Under the pieces are notes generated by a model. It ran no database searches and was not told where the DNA came from. It saw nothing but the letters and a program-made list of their open reading frames with translations. A stretch of 64,000 nt of DNA. Source: Microbacterium terrae (GTDB lineage Bacteria; Actinomycetota; Actinomycetes; Actinomycetales; Microbacteriaceae). The stretch spans positions 2,418,001-2,482,000 of the forward strand of contig NZ_JAFDSS010000001.1 of NCBI RefSeq assembly GCF_017831975.1. Reading direction: 5' to 3'. Below, one piece after another: positions 18,706 to 26,648 of this stretch (position 1 is its first letter; each line of letters starts with the position of its first letter). The position numbers and the translations under genes are program-made.

Positions 18706-21216
18706 ATGATCCGACCGCGCCTGGACCGGCCGGCCTTCGACGCCGACATCCTGCTGCCCCGCATCGCCCGCACGCGGCTGGACTCCCTGCTGCTGCCCGA
18801 CCGGCCGTCGCGGCGCGCGGTGGTTGTCGGAACCGCCGGGTCGGGCAAGACGCGGCTGCTGCAGTCGATCCGCTCCGCGCTGGCCGCCGCCGGCGCCCCG
18901 ACGACGTGGATCGAACCGGGGCGCGTCACCGCTCCCCCGTCGACGACCGCCAACACCGTGCTCTTCGTGGACGACCTCGATCTGCTCGACGACGAAGCGA
19001 TGCAGCGGATCGTCTCGGCGACGGAGGATGCCTCGGCCAGCGTCATCGCGAGCGTGCATCCCGGACCGGTCAGCGCCGACGTCGACCGCATCATGCACGT
19101 GCTGGAACGCGCATCCGCCGCGATCGTCATCGGGTCGCTCACCGCAGCGGACCTGACGGAGCCCGGCACCGCACCCGAGCACGCGCGGGAGTGCATCGAC
19201 GAACTCATCGGACGCACCGGGGGGATCGCCTGGCTCATGACGGCCGCGCTGTCGCTGCATCCGACCGCCTGTGACGACCCGGCCGGGCACAGCGTGATCC
19301 ACGCCGCACTCATCGACGAGATCGCGCACCGCGTGGAGATGCTCGATCCCGCCGTGCGGGACGCGGTCGAGGCGGCCTGCCTCGCGGAGGGCGACGCGCT
19401 CGACCCGGCCCTCGCCGCCCGCGCGCACGCCGCCGGGCTCGCGCAGCGCGGCGGCCGGGCCAGCCCACTCGTCCGCTCCGCAGTCGTCGCGACCGCCGCC
19501 GCGTCGCGCGTCGCCGACAACTGGCCGGCGCTGGCGGCGGATCACGTCGACGACGTGGTGCGGCTGGCACCTCTCGCCGTGAGCCAGGGCGACCCGCAGG
19601 CCGCCGCACGGTTCGCGCAGGAGGGGTGGCTCGCCGTGCCGGAAGACGCCGCCCGCGCAGCCGCGCTGTTCGAGGCGGCCGCCCTGGCAGGAGGAGCGCC
19701 GGACTGCGCGCTGGGACAGGCCATCGCGAGCTTCGGCCTGGGAGACATCGACGCGGCCGCGCTGCGCGCCGACAGCCTGCTGGCCGACGACGACGGCGAC
19801 GACCGCCTCTCCGACCTGTCGGCCAGCCTGTGGGCGGCACGCGGCCTGCCCGATCAGGCCGACGCTGTGTATCGCGCTCGCCCGCCGACAGCCCCCACGT
19901 CGCGGGCGAGCGCGGCCGTGTCGGCCCTCGCGATCGGCGATGCCGCCATCCTGCGCGCTGATGAGCTCGATCCGAGCGCCGCCGCGACGCCGACGACGCG
20001 CTCCGTGGCCGCGGACTTCCTCCGACGCGGCTTGCGCGACACGGTCGACGGCGATGGTGCGCACGCCCTCGATCGCCTCGTCCGCGCGTCGAGCCTGACC
20101 ACCGCGTCGGGCGGAGCCGACCCGATGCCCGAGTACCCGGCGGTGCTGGCGGCGCTCACGGCGATCAACACCGGCGAACTCGAGATCGCCGAGCGGGTGC
20201 TCGCCGATGCGCTCCAGGGCCGGCAGGGCGGGGGTGCCGCTGCCGACAGGCTCCGCCTGTGGTCGGCCTGGGTTGCGATCCTGCAGGACCGCCCGCACGA
20301 GGCCGGCACCTCGCTCGAGGCGGCCGAGGGCTCGGGGCGCGCGCTGGGCGAACGCGATCGCCTCCTCGCCGCCGGGATCCGGCTCGCCCTGGCACGGCGC
20401 TACTCCGACCACGAGGCGCTGAGCGCGCAGTGGCGCCGCTCCCGCGCGAGCCTGCTCTCGGCACGATTCGACCTGTACAGCCTGCATGTGCTCGGCGAGT
20501 TCGTCATCGCCGCGGCGCGCCTGCAGCTCGCGTCATCGGTGCTCGACCGCAGCTTCGCCGATGCGCTCGAACTCGTGGACGGGCTCGGCGGTGCACCCTG
20601 CTGGGCGGCGCACGCGCACTGGACGGGAATCCAGCGCGCGATCCTGCACAGCAGCCCCGAGGAGCTCAAGCCGCACGCCCGTGCGCTGGTGGCCGCCGCG
20701 CCGCGCAGCCGGGTCGCCGCGCGGATGGCCCACGCCGGACGCGTGTGGACGACCGTGCTCGCGGCATCCGTCGACGGCGACGAGGTCGAGAGCGCCGCGA
20801 AAGGACTCGCCTCGGTCGGTCTGGCATGGGACGGAGCTCGCCTCGCCGGCCACGGCGCTGCGCGGTCGAGCGACCGCAAGGTCTCGGCGCGCCTGCTGGC
20901 CTGCGCGCGGCAGCTGCACCCGCACGGACAGTCCGCGACGGTCGCCGGCGACCCCGTCGCCCCGGCTCCCGCAGTCGACGCGGGCGTCGTCACCCCCGCC
21001 GGCGTGCTGAGCCCGCGCGAGCGCGAGGTCGCGGAACTCGTGGTGCAGGGCAAGACCTACGTCGAGATCGGGCAGGCGATGTTCATCTCGCCGCGCACCG
21101 CCGAACATCACATCGCGCGCATCCGCACCCGGCTGTCGGCCACCTCGCGGTCCGATCTCATGGCCAAACTGCGGGCCACACTCGGGGGCGAACCCGACCC
21201 GGGCCTGAGCCCCTAG
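18706..21216 (+). CDS. Large P-loop ATPase/LuxR-type transcriptional regulator (IniR-like by context)
   Basis: An 836-residue regulator with an N-terminal P-loop (GTAGSGKT, 42-49), a Walker B strand TVLFVDDLDLLDD (84-96), a long Ala-rich helical middle resembling a TPR-type sensor region, and a C-terminal LuxR helix-turn-helix (768-823: LSPREREVAELVVQGKTYVE through ISPRTAEHHIARIRTRL). This is the LAL/MalT-type architecture and size. In mycobacteria the iniBAC activator IniR has a similar length and layout, and here the gene lies directly upstream of an IniB-domain gene. Functional equivalence is inferred from context. ATG 18706 is four bases after the Hsp70-like stop with no clear ribosome-binding site, suggesting coupled translation. 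Confidence 0.85.
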   Translation: MIRPRLDRPAFDADILLPRIARTRLDSLLLPDRPSRRAVVVGTAGSGKTRLLQSIRSALAAAGAPTTWIEPGRVTAPPSTTANTVLFVDDLDLLDDEAMQRIVSATEDASASVIASVHPGPVSADVDRIMHVLERASAAIVIGSLTAADLTEPGTAPEHARECIDELIGRTGGIAWLMTAALSLHPTACDDPAGHSVIHAALIDEIAHRVEMLDPAVRDAVEAACLAEGDALDPALAARAHAAGLAQRGGRASPLVRSAVVATAAASRVADNWPALAADHVDDVVRLAPLAVSQGDPQAAARFAQEGWLAVPEDAARAAALFEAAALAGGAPDCALGQAIASFGLGDIDAAALRADSLLADDDGDDRLSDLSASLWAARGLPDQADAVYRARPPTAPTSRASAAVSALAIGDAAILRADELDPSAAATPTTRSVAADFLRRGLRDTVDGDGAHALDRLVRASSLTTASGGADPMPEYPAVLAALTAINTGELEIAERVLADALQGRQGGGAAADRLRLWSAWVAILQDRPHEAGTSLEAAEGSGRALGERDRLLAAGIRLALARRYSDHEALSAQWRRSRASLLSARFDLYSLHVLGEFVIAAARLQLASSVLDRSFADALELVDGLGGAPCWAAHAHWTGIQRAILHSSPEELKPHARALVAAAPRSRVAARMAHAGRVWTTVLAASVDGDEVESAAKGLASVGLAWDGARLAGHGAARSSDRKVSARLLACARQLHPHGQSATVAGDPVAPAPAVDAGVVTPAGVLSPREREVAELVVQGKTYVEIGQAMFISPRTAEHHIARIRTRLSATSRSDLMAKLRATLGGEPDPGLSP

Positions 21217-21252
21217 TCATCCGTCACCCGACGGTCAGCGCGTTCCCCTAGT

Positions 21253-21275
21253 GGGGGGTCTGGCTTAGGGGGATG
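21253..21275 (+). promoter_or_regulatory. Candidate regulator boxes upstream of the IniB-domain gene
   Basis: GGGGGGTC (21253-21260) and GGGGGATG (21268-21275), in direct orientation with starts 15 bases apart, preceded by CCCCTA (21245-21250) that pairs with TAGGGG (21266-21271). Similar GGGGGATC boxes occur three times upstream of the repeat-protein gene (27712-27752). Binding by the LuxR-type regulator is a guess from shared context. Confidence 0.4.
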
Positions 21276-21342
21276 AGCACCGACGCGGGCACCCGCGATC
21301 CGAACGTACTGTCGATCCCAGAATCCACCGGAGGAGTCCATC

Positions 21343-22287
21343 ATGAGCGTCACCCTCGCCACCGTGGCGGAAGCATTGATCGAGTTCATCTTGAGTCTGC
21401 TTCGCGATCCGGATGCCGCCGAGGAGTTCGCGAAGGATCCCGACGGCGCGCTCGCGCAGCGGGGTCTCGGCAACGTGACCGCATCCGACGTGCAGGCGGT
21501 GACCCCGGTCGTCATCGATCGGGTGCAGGTGATCCCGGCACCGTCCGGGAGCGGTGGCGGTGGCGGTGGCGGCGATGACCACTCGACGCCCGTGAGCATC
21601 GTCGTCTCGCAGGCCGCCGCGCCCGCCGTCCGCGAGATCCAGAACATCACCCAGAACTTCACCTGGGCCGACAACCGCGCCTCCATCGTCGACCAGTCCA
21701 CGAACCAGAGCATCTGGGCGGGCGGCGACGTCACCCAGGTGTTCGACCAGGAGGCGGCCGTCGCCTCGGGCGACGACGCCATCGCCGCGGGCGAGGACGT
21801 CGACATCGACCAGACGTCGGATCACTCGGTCACGGTCACCGCCGGCGGCGCGGTGAACATCGGCAGCGACACGACCGTCACCGTGGTCGAGGACTCGTAC
21901 AACGACACGACCGACAACTCCGTGACGACCGACAACTCCACGACGGCGACCATCGTCGCCTCGGGGAACGACGGTCTGCAGGTGACGACTTCGGAGTCGT
22001 CGGGCAACACGACGTCGACCACCACCGAGACGACCTCGTCGACGCAGGTCGTGCTCACCGACGATTCGGTCGGCGTTTCGGTGGGCGCGTCGCAGACGCC
22101 CGCGGCACCCGCGGCCCCGGCAGCCCCCGCGCCCGAGCCGGCACTCGCCGCGGCCGAGCCCGCACCCGCTCCCGCGCCCGAACCCGAACCCGAACCGATG
22201 CCTGAGCCCGAACCGGAGTCGGATGAGATGTTCGGCGCGGACGACAGCGGCGCGCCCGACGAGATGGCATCGGATGACGAGTTCTGA
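21343..22287 (+). CDS. IniB-domain protein with a Ser/Asn/Asp-rich repeat module and Pro-rich tail
   Basis: A 314-residue protein whose first 65 residues match the IniB N-terminal domain (LATVAEALIEFILSLLRDPD, then AAEEFAKDPDGALAQRGL and VTPVVIDRV). A Gly8 run (residues 68-77) leads to a polar region (110-245) rich in Ser, Thr, Asn and Asp that includes SYNDTTDNSVTTDNS, and a Pro/Ala/Glu tail ending DDEF. No signal peptide or membrane helix. GGAGGAG six bases before ATG 21343 supports the start. Residues 116-199 are clearly related to residues 178-262 of the repeat protein at 26649-27599. IniB function is unknown; in mycobacteria it is induced by cell-wall inhibitors. Confidence 0.85.
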   Translation: MSVTLATVAEALIEFILSLLRDPDAAEEFAKDPDGALAQRGLGNVTASDVQAVTPVVIDRVQVIPAPSGSGGGGGGGDDHSTPVSIVVSQAAAPAVREIQNITQNFTWADNRASIVDQSTNQSIWAGGDVTQVFDQEAAVASGDDAIAAGEDVDIDQTSDHSVTVTAGGAVNIGSDTTVTVVEDSYNDTTDNSVTTDNSTTATIVASGNDGLQVTTSESSGNTTSTTTETTSSTQVVLTDDSVGVSVGASQTPAAPAAPAAPAPEPALAAAEPAPAPAPEPEPEPMPEPEPESDEMFGADDSGAPDEMASDDEF

Positions 22288-22924
22288 GCTCGCCGCCGGC
22301 GAGGCGCCACGGCGCGACGTCGTGAAGGCCCCGCCCCCGGGCGACGGGCGGAGTCTCCCGCGGGAGGCTCCGCCCCGGCCCGCGACGGCGGGCAAGGAGG
22401 CACCGCCCGTCATCGTGAAGCGGCCGCCGCCCGCATCGGCGGCGCTGGCTCTGGTCTGCTGGGTGCTGAGCCTCATGGCGGGCGCCGCCGCGGCGGTGTA
22501 TCTCTTCGTCATCCGCGTGCCGCAGCTCGACGAGATCACCGCGTATGTGGCCGGCATCGCTCCGGATCGCGCGGAGGCCACCCATGAGACGACCGCGGAG
22601 ATCCTCTTCTGGTGCCTGTTCGGAGGACTGGTCGCCGTCGTGCTCGCGCAGATCGTCTTCGTGGTGTCGTTCACCAACCGTCGGCCGGGCGCCCGCTGGT
22701 ACCTCTTCGGCAGCACGGTGCTGCTCGCCGTGCTGTACTTCCTCGGCCGGGAGATGGTGACCCGGGGCGATCGCGGCGAGCCGGTCGAGCTTCTGCTCGT
22801 CGCGCAGATGGCCCTGCTCGCGCTCGGCCTGCTGCTGAGCGTGCTACCCGGGGCCCTGAAGTGGACGGCCCGCGGCCACGACGTCCGTCGCGGGGCGGGC
22901 GCGGGAGCGGGCGCGGAGATCTGA
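22274..22924 (+). CDS. Four-helix membrane protein, unknown function
   Basis: A 216-residue protein with a 55-residue Pro/Arg/Ala-rich cytoplasmic N-terminus and four predicted helices: ALALVCWVLSLMAGAAAAVY, LFWCLFGGLVAVVLAQIVFV, WYLFGSTVLLAVLYFLG and LLVAQMALLALGLLLSVLPG. The ATG at 22274 lies inside the last codons of the IniB-domain gene (14-base overlap in another frame), so translation is probably coupled. Its 3' end overlaps the convergent iniC-like gene by 81 bases. I do not recognise the family; position suggests a membrane anchor or partner for the IniB-like protein. Confidence 0.75.
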   Translation: MTSSELAAGEAPRRDVVKAPPPGDGRSLPREAPPRPATAGKEAPPVIVKRPPPASAALALVCWVLSLMAGAAAAVYLFVIRVPQLDEITAYVAGIAPDRAEATHETTAEILFWCLFGGLVAVVLAQIVFVVSFTNRRPGARWYLFGSTVLLAVLYFLGREMVTRGDRGEPVELLLVAQMALLALGLLLSVLPGALKWTARGHDVRRGAGAGAGAEI

Positions 22925-24376
22925 GGCCAGCGCCTCGACGCTGCGGACCACGACTCCGCAGTGGTCGGCCACTGCGTGCGAGGCGACGGGCGACGCCGCC
23001 AGCGCGCGCCACCGTGCCGTCGCGACCGTGATCCGGCCGCGCACCGCCGCGGCATCCGATCCCTCGGGGAGCCCGAGGCGCACCAGCGGGTCGACGCCGA
23101 ACCCGCCGACGAGACGCTCCGCCTCCGCCGCCTCCTCGGCCGGCATCGAGGACGTCGCGGTGCGCAGCGCAGCGATCAGGGCGAGCTCTCTCAGCTCGTG
23201 CATCCCTGCGAGCGCACGCTCGATGCCGCCGCGGAGCACGTCGTCGCCCGGCCGCGAACGCGACGCCGTCAGGCGCTGCAGCCCGTCGAGCACCGCGCGG
23301 CACTTCAGCACCGCGATGCGTGAGCGGAACTGCGCGTCGATGAACCGCTCCAGGTCGATGAGGCCGCTCTGCTGCACCATCCGCTCGGCGAGCTCGGAAG
23401 CGCTCGCGGCACCGGCACGCACGAGCGCCGCCCCGAGACGCACGCCGAAGATGCCGAATCTGCCCAGCAGCTCCTGCCGTTCGGCGTGATCGAGCCCGGC
23501 CCGCATGCCCGGCGCCGTGAACCGGTCGACTGAGATCAGCAGGCGCTCGCGCTCCTCGTGCGCGAGGTCGGCGAGCGCGCAGAACGCGTCGAACTCGTGC
23601 TCGCGCACCGTGGTCCCCGCTTCGGCGAGGAGCCCCGCGACGGGGAGCACGTCGAGCGCCAGGGCGCGCAGCTCGCCGTCGCCGCGATAGCGCTCGGCGA
23701 TCCGCGCCGCCGACAGGAGCGAGTCGATCCGCCCGGAGCCGATCTCGTCGGCGCGGGACAGGACGGCCACGGCGTTCACGGTCTCGGAGGCGCCGGCCGC
23801 GGTGTCGCGGAACGACTCGAGGAATCCGAGATCGGATGCGTGCATGTAGCGCAGGAGGTAGACGATCGCGTCGGCCGCCGGGGGCGCGTCATCGGGGAAG
23901 AGGAACGCCGACGACCGCGCCGACACGTCGGACGACAACGACGCCACGCCGGGGGTGTCGATCAGGATCAGCGAGCGCAGGGCCTCGGCCGGCCACTCGA
24001 CGTCGATCCACGCCACGTCGTCGGCGGTCCACGGTCCGAGATCGAGCACGAGCCGCCCCCGGACGCGGTGGATCGGCATCGACCAGGTCGTGCCGTCGGC
24101 GAGGTGCACGGTGATGCGCGGCGATGCGCCGTGCCGGTACCAGGTGATCGTCCGCGTGCACTCGCCCGCGTCGGTCGGCGCGATCTGCTCGCCGATGATG
24201 GCGTTGAGGAGCGTCGACTTGCCGGCCTTCACCATGCCCGCCACCGCGAGCCGCAGCGGCTCTCGCAGACGGACGGCGTACCCGTCGAGCTCCGCGACCG
24301 CCGTCGGATCGTCGTGATAGAGCGCCTGCGCCGACGTCACGAGGCCGGCGACCCGCAGCATCTCCGACCGCGTCAC
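22844..24376 (-). CDS. IniC-like dynamin-family GTPase
   Basis: A 510-residue dynamin-like GTPase. G1 is GMVKAGKSTLLNAIIG (about residues 48-63), a Thr in switch I (CTRTITWYRHG), G3 is DTPGVASLSSD, and the G4 position reads LSRADEIG instead of the usual NKxD or TKxD. The C-terminal half is helical and Ala/Arg-rich without the long hydrophobic hairpin seen in the upstream partner. Mycobacterial IniC is of similar size and also lies directly behind iniA. GTG 24376 overlaps the stop of the iniA-like gene (GTGA). The 3' end overlaps the opposite-strand membrane-protein gene by 81 bases. Confidence 0.85.
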   Translation of the reverse strand: MTRSEMLRVAGLVTSAQALYHDDPTAVAELDGYAVRLREPLRLAVAGMVKAGKSTLLNAIIGEQIAPTDAGECTRTITWYRHGASPRITVHLADGTTWSMPIHRVRGRLVLDLGPWTADDVAWIDVEWPAEALRSLILIDTPGVASLSSDVSARSSAFLFPDDAPPAADAIVYLLRYMHASDLGFLESFRDTAAGASETVNAVAVLSRADEIGSGRIDSLLSAARIAERYRGDGELRALALDVLPVAGLLAEAGTTVREHEFDAFCALADLAHEERERLLISVDRFTAPGMRAGLDHAERQELLGRFGIFGVRLGAALVRAGAASASELAERMVQQSGLIDLERFIDAQFRSRIAVLKCRAVLDGLQRLTASRSRPGDDVLRGGIERALAGMHELRELALIAALRTATSSMPAEEAAEAERLVGGFGVDPLVRLGLPEGSDAAAVRGRITVATARWRALAASPVASHAVADHCGVVVRSVEALASDLRARSRARPATDVVAAGRPLQGPG

Positions 24377-26289
24377 CGCGGACTCTCTCCGACTTCGATG
24401 GCCGGATGCACGGTGCCCGGGTGCACAGTGACGGGGTGCACGGGGGCCGGCAGCCGGCGCCGGATCTCTTCGACCCGGGCGAGCTGCGCCCGCAGCGCCT
24501 GCACCCGGCTGTCGCGATCGCGCTCGTAGCCGACGGCAGCCTGTCGCGCCGCGGTCACCGACTCCGTGATCGACCGGTGGAGCTCGTCGGCGATCGCGGT
24601 GAAGTGGTCGCGCGATGCGCGCTGCACCAGTCGGAGCCTGTCCTTGAGCTGCTTGCCGACCTGGAAGACGACCTCTTCGATGTGGCGGCGGATCAGGTTC
24701 TTCGCCTCGAACTGGCGGCGCAGGAGTCGTGACGACATGTCTTCGCGATAGGCCCGCCGCCCGACGAGCACGCCCGCGAGCAGCGACAGCGGGTTGATGA
24801 GCGGCAGACCGATCAGGCTCGTCGCGAGTCCCACCATCAGCACGCCGCCGTACGAGCCGCGCACCCCGATGTAGATCTTCTCGGTCGCGCTCAGGCGCCC
24901 CTCGTCGAGGGTGCGGAGGTCGGTCACGGGGTCGAGCACCCCGTCGGTCGCGCCGACGTCGATGCGGGGCAGGACGAGCTCGTCCTCGGCGAACTCGCGG
25001 GCCACCTGCTCTGCGAGCCACTTCGACCGCTCGTCGGTCCAGACGAAGGTCTCGGCGACCGCCGCCGCCACGCGCTGATCGATCCACTCGACGATCTGGT
25101 CCCAGATGGGTCCGGGGTCGCCCTCCTCGATCGAGGTCTCCGCCTCGTGCTGGACTTTGCGCAGCCGGTCGCGGAGGTCGTGCTCGGTGTCGGAGATGAG
25201 GTCGGCGACGCCGTCGCTGAGGGCGACCTGCCACCGGGCGCCCCGGCTGCGGAACTCCTCCGCGCGGGTCTTGTACTCCTCGAGCCGGGCGATGAGCGCG
25301 GGAGTCTCCTCCGGGTGCAGCAGCGCGTTGAGCTCGGTCTGGAGCGACAGCGCCAGCTGCTCGGTCACCGAGACGAGATCGTGGGATGCCGCGCGCCGCT
25401 GCACCTCCTCCGCCTGCCCGAGCACGTTCCGGCGCAGGTGGGCGACGAGCGCGGGGAACCCGGACTCGTCGTTGAGCTCGCGGTCCTGCGTCCCCGCAGC
25501 CAGCAGGCGCAGGTCGCTCGAGACCGCGAAGACGGGCACGTCGCCGACGTCGGAGAGGTGGCCGCGATCGATCGACTCGATGTCTCGCCACTGCGGATAG
25601 ATGTCGGTCTTCGACACGACGGCCGCGACGTTGGGAGAGATCCGCAGCGCGTGGCGGAGGAACTGCATCTCGGGCTCGGTGTACTCCTGCGACGCATCCG
25701 ACACCAGCAGCACGGCGTGCGCGCTGGACAGGGCTGTCAGCGTGGACAGCGACCGGGTCGACTCGAACCCGCCGACCCCGGGCGAGTCGACGATCCGAAG
25801 CCCGCCCTTGAGGATCTCGCGCGGAACGGACACCTCGACGCCGACCACGGTGCGCCGGTCGTCGGAGCGCACGTGCGACGACAGGAAATCGTCGATCGCG
25901 TCGATGGGCACCGAGACGCGATCGACCACCCCGCTGCGCGCCCCGTCTTCGCGAAGCAGCACCTCGGCCGACGGAGACGGTCCGAACCCCACGGCGATGG
26001 GCACGCTGGTCGCGAGATCGTCGTCGACCGCGCACACCGGCGCGTTGATCAGCGCGTTGACGAGTTTGCTCTTGCCTTGCTTGAACTGGCCGACCACCAC
26101 CACACGGATGTCGGGGTCGAGCAGTCGCGATCGTGTGCCTGCGAGGCGGGCGGTGAGATCGTCGCGATCGAGGTCGGCCGCGAGGCCCCTCGCCCTGTCG
26201 ACGAGCGCGATGAGATCGGCTGATGCGACGTCACCGGCGAGCGCCGGCACTCTCACCGCGACGGTCGTCGCAGGCGCGGCCTGATCCAC
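24373..26289 (-). CDS. IniA-like dynamin-family GTPase
   Basis: A 638-residue dynamin-like GTPase, practically the length of mycobacterial IniA (640). G1 GQFKQGKS (67-74), G3 DSPG (168-171), G4 SKTD (226-229), a long coiled middle, and a hydrophobic hairpin (about 478-510, GGVLMVGLATSLIGLPLINP) that would insert in the membrane like the paddle of bacterial dynamins. Mycobacterial IniA is reported to remodel membranes. I chose the GTG at 26289 because GAGGGGG lies five bases upstream; a GTG two codons earlier (26295) abuts that box. It overlaps the iniC-like gene, follows the tiny acidic gene, and forms the core of this minus-strand operon. Confidence 0.88.
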   Translation of the reverse strand: MDQAAPATTVAVRVPALAGDVASADLIALVDRARGLAADLDRDDLTARLAGTRSRLLDPDIRVVVVGQFKQGKSKLVNALINAPVCAVDDDLATSVPIAVGFGPSPSAEVLLREDGARSGVVDRVSVPIDAIDDFLSSHVRSDDRRTVVGVEVSVPREILKGGLRIVDSPGVGGFESTRSLSTLTALSSAHAVLLVSDASQEYTEPEMQFLRHALRISPNVAAVVSKTDIYPQWRDIESIDRGHLSDVGDVPVFAVSSDLRLLAAGTQDRELNDESGFPALVAHLRRNVLGQAEEVQRRAASHDLVSVTEQLALSLQTELNALLHPEETPALIARLEEYKTRAEEFRSRGARWQVALSDGVADLISDTEHDLRDRLRKVQHEAETSIEEGDPGPIWDQIVEWIDQRVAAAVAETFVWTDERSKWLAEQVAREFAEDELVLPRIDVGATDGVLDPVTDLRTLDEGRLSATEKIYIGVRGSYGGVLMVGLATSLIGLPLINPLSLLAGVLVGRRAYREDMSSRLLRRQFEAKNLIRRHIEEVVFQVGKQLKDRLRLVQRASRDHFTAIADELHRSITESVTAARQAAVGYERDRDSRVQALRAQLARVEEIRRRLPAPVHPVTVHPGTVHPAIEVGESPR

Positions 26290-26339
26290 TGTCACCCCCT
26301 CGGTCCAGCGGTCCCCCGCGACCCACGTTAGACCTCTGG

Positions 26340-26549
26340 TCACCAGAGCGGGAGATCCAGATCGGGATCCGCCGGCGGCGGCGCGATCTCCTCCCCCCAC
26401 AGCTGGTCGGCGTCGAGGTCCCAGTCGCCGGCGTGGATGCCTGCCAGCTCGTCGTCGAAGAGGTTGCCGGCATCGGGATCCGCCGGTGCGGTGACCGGCG
26501 TGAGCAGGTCGTCGTCATCGAAGGGCGCAGCGGGATCGGTGTCGTCCAT
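26340..26549 (-). CDS. Small hyper-acidic protein between the repeat protein and the IniA-like GTPase
   Basis: A 69-residue protein with about one third Asp/Glu and no Lys or Arg, containing FDDDDLLTPVTAPADPDAG and ending DLDLPLW. GGAGGG lies nine bases before the ATG at 26549. It has no recognised domain. Position between two genes of one strand (99 bases after the repeat-protein stop, 50 bases before the iniA-like start) and the same Asp bias as the repeat protein suggest it belongs to this system. Confidence 0.65.
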   Translation of the reverse strand: MDDTDPAAPFDDDDLLTPVTAPADPDAGNLFDDELAGIHAGDWDLDADQLWGEEIAPPPADPDLDLPLW

Positions 26550-26648
26550 CGTCGCTCACCCTCCTTCGCGCCTGCCGTGCCGCTCCCCGGGCCGAGGTGC
26601 GGCCCGGCCACCGCAACGGCGGCCGGGCCCCTTCCCCAGTCGAGTCGA

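Noticed and set aside
24377..26035. Upstream extension of the iniC-like frame to 1063 codons
   Set aside because: The extension lies out of frame inside the iniA-like gene and is Arg-rich; the GTG at 24376 with stop/start overlap is the real start.
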